Source: Scylla paramamosain (Eukaryota; Arthropoda; Malacostraca; Decapoda; Portunidae). Taken from it: a stretch of 64,000 nt of DNA. This document shows positions 62,002-64,000 of the stretch, piece after piece. The notes under the pieces were generated by a model. That model was not told where the DNA came from, did not search any database, and worked only from the letters and a program-made list of their open reading frames with translations. The number at the start of each line of letters is the position of its first letter. Position 1 is the first letter of the stretch. The position numbers and the translations under genes were made by a program. Location of the stretch: contig NC_087168.1 of assembly GCF_035594125.1 (NCBI RefSeq), forward strand, positions 9,907,150 through 9,971,149, given 5' to 3'.

Positions 62002-62112
62002 AAATGAGTTACATAAAAATGAATTAAGATAATTTTCCCAAAATAAGAATTTATCTATCATTGCAAACATCAAAACACACTCACTTTCAGCCACCACTTT
62101 CAAGGTACTCAC

Positions 62113-62213
62113 CACTGAGTTGTCAGAAGGCAGCAGCACTGTACCAGGGCAGGAAGAGGCCAGTCTGGTGAGCTTCAAGGAGTCACAGTAAAAGTTGACC
62201 GATAGAAAGATCA
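62113..62213 (-). CDS. Candidate host exon (unidentified)
   Basis: A 101-base minus-strand block lies between acceptor-like GAGTTGTGCAG (ends at 62214) and a consensus-like donor CAGTG|GTGAGT (62113/62112). Only one frame is open across it: IFLSVNFYCDSLKLTRLASS, then CPGTVLLPSDNSV; the other two contain stops. The composition looks like real protein and differs from the LINE frames nearby. The polypyrimidine tract is weak. I do not recognise the protein, and no partner exon was found within the window. Confidence 0.35.
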
Positions 62214-64000
62214 CTGCACAACTCATGTATTTTTATACATATAATGAACTCGCTTGTATGAACTCTACAGAACAATGCCATTCATTCTATTATCATCAGA
62301 GTCTGTTCCTTACCTATATTAAAGTTAAAGATGCCTTCATAGTTCAAGGTACAGGAAAGGTTTTCTTTTTCTTTCATTTTACTTGAACAAACTTTGTTTC
62401 AGAAAATTATGATTTTTTTTTTTTTTTTACTTATAACTGGTCAGATGCTATGTCTGAGTTAGAATCTAGTTCTAGAATCTAGAGTAAGAAGAATTAATAT
62501 ACGTACTTGTACAGCTCCAAAGAATTCAGCAAAGTATCAGGTAGATTTCCATCTGTTTTTCCTTTTTTATGATAACAGGAAATATAGGGGAAGAGGTTCC
62601 CAGCCCTCCATCCTCCTTTTCAGTTACTCCTACAAGCCATATGAAATAGAGGTATGCACCATAGACTCTGTCTTAAGTAGTAATCAACACAAAATGGAAG
62701 AGAGTGAGGCTATCATATCCCTACACCTATATTACCTGATTATATAGATTGCCAAGTGATTTCTAATTCAACTGTATTCAGTCTGTCAAGTGAAATAATG
62801 CAGTGTTCTAAGTGTGCAATATCACTGACCAGACCTTATTGTTCTGCCCTCTTCCTAATATCAAATCCTTAAAACTTTGTAAGTAGTCAGTCTAAAGGAA
62901 TACATGGTGCCTCACTAGAGGATAACTTGGATATAACTTGGATGTATGTGATGACATAGATTTGCACCAACTTATATACTCGAATGTTAGCAACAAGTGG
63001 TACTTAATGGTTGGTTGGGTTGAGACATCTGTGTTGTAGAGCAAAGCCAGCAGTTCTCACACTAGCTGTCACCTCACACCATATTTGCCTACATTCTGGC
63101 TCCACAATGAGAAGGTTGCCATTATACTTGTCACTGAGGTTTCATCACTAACACCAGCTGTCAGAAGTGCACCTGTGAATCCCCATCACTGATGGGAAAG
63201 TAGGAAAAATAGACAAGGGTGCACAGGGCTCCAGCCTAGCATCACCCTTGAAGAGAATATAGGAGAAAAATATGAAAGATGGCATATGGTATGGTAGAGG
63301 ACACCAACCCTCACTTCTGGAAGAGACCAGCCACCACCATCAAGGATGATACAAAAATATGACTCAGTGTTCTTCTTTAAAATACTTTTTTTGCTTATTT
63401 AAAAGTGAAAATCATGGTTATGATTGCCAACCACTTTTCACTTTTAAAAAATGGAAGAAGCAGAATGTCAAGGAATATGTAAAATATGTAGGAAATGCAT
63501 CTTCACAAATATTTTTCATTTCCATTGACAGGAATTAATGTACACAAATGTGTAATGTTCACTGCTTCTCACCACCAAGTGACATATTTATATACATTTG
63601 TACATGTAGCCATTAAGCCTTCATCTGTGCAATTCAAGCACTTCTGTACTGGTAATCCTCTGGTTCTGGGTTTTATCACAAACCAGTTCTTATCACAAAG
63701 ATCCAAAAGTGTGACTCCTTTCAAATTCACAGGTTGCAGTTTCTCAAATATTAGTAATAAAACACTGATCAGTCTAGAGTCTAGAGTAATATGTCAAAGA
63801 GCAAACTGGTTGCCCAAGTGCTTGTCATGGAAAAAAAACACCATTTAAGAAAGCAGTGTAGTGTTACACAAACTATTTACATGAAATCAACTACACAGAT
63901 GATTACTGTAATGTCACTACCAGCCAATTACTGTTGTACTCCTCAGGCTCCATCCAAGAGATATGCAACACTTCTAAAAGAGTGTACAGTTCTTTCCAAA
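62214..64000. other. Unassigned AT-rich stretch to the window end
   Basis: No gene or transposon recognised. Contains a T-run at 62412-62428 and a 14-bp perfect hairpin TTTAAAAGTGAAAA (63398-63411) / TTTTCACTTTTAAA (63435-63448). If the 62113-62213 block is an exon on the minus strand, this could be its upstream intron. Confidence 0.4.

Overview
ORGANISM AND OVERALL CHARACTER. This is eukaryotic nuclear DNA, not bacterial or viral. It holds no complete host gene. It is an AT-rich, repeat-packed stretch with very long (GA)n/(CT)n, (CA)n/(GT)n and (TA)n microsatellites, several lineages of degenerate APE-type LINE retrotransposons, tRNA-derived SINEs and several cut-and-paste DNA transposons. 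A head-to-head TTAGG array, the arthropod telomere unit, sits inside one small transposon. Microsatellite-choked intergenic or intronic DNA with CR1-like and Jockey-like LINE relics suggests an arthropod, most likely a decapod crustacean (crab-like). That assignment is inference from repeat style; no gene in the window proves it. LAYOUT. 1-9.5 kb: microsatellites, a degenerate minisatellite (2.57-2.95 kb), a CR1-like 3' tail (3.6-3.9 kb), a 5'-truncated LINE-A copy (5.57-6.67 kb) and a PIF/Harbinger-like element (6.90-7.62 kb). 9.7-13.4 kb: a minus-strand CR1-like LINE split by a 2.7-kb LINE-A copy and by a second short LINE-A tail. 13.4-20 kb: a microsatellite desert with short LINE-A scraps. 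20.2-20.7 kb: two GC-rich exon-like blocks, among the best host-gene candidates. 22.5-24.1 kb: a CR1-like relic interrupted by a 274-bp inverted-repeat transposon with a perfect 8-bp target duplication and the TTAGG palindrome. 24.1-28.65 kb: a LINE-A copy split by a (CT)n tract and by a 722-bp PIF/Harbinger element with a TTA duplication, abutting a LINE-B copy whose 3' end carries (AC)n. 29.2-32 kb: the best-preserved LINE-A copy. 33.26-35.15 kb: a putative TTAA-flanked piggyBac-type non-autonomous element enclosing microsatellite duplications, a TA-cored hairpin and a mariner-like fragment. 36.3 kb: a tRNA-derived SINE. 36.8-37.6 kb: an approximately 365-bp-arm inverted repeat with a (TA)n centre. 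38.9-45.9 kb: a broken piggyBac-like transposase locus invaded by two LINE-A copies in opposite orientations. 47-49.8 kb and 59.4-61.64 kb: two more minus-strand LINE-B-type relics. 52.5-58.3 kb: three further LINE-A copies, one with a nested CR1 tail. 59.1-59.3 kb: a second SINE. 62.1-62.2 kb: an exon-like ORF with splice-like borders. HOW THE PARTS RELATE. The LINE-A copies share one architecture: an apurinic endonuclease with GDFNVHH and SDHN motifs, a linker, then a reverse transcriptase with SGVPQGS and YADD motifs, a short 3' region and a poly(A) tail. No copy is intact; each carries stops, frameshifts or deletions. Nested insertions give a relative chronology: CR1-like copies received LINE-A and the 8-bp-TSD element, a LINE-A copy received the Harbinger element, and LINE-A copy E received a CR1 tail. 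LINE ends repeatedly coincide with microsatellites, so retrotransposon tails probably seeded part of the simple-sequence landscape.
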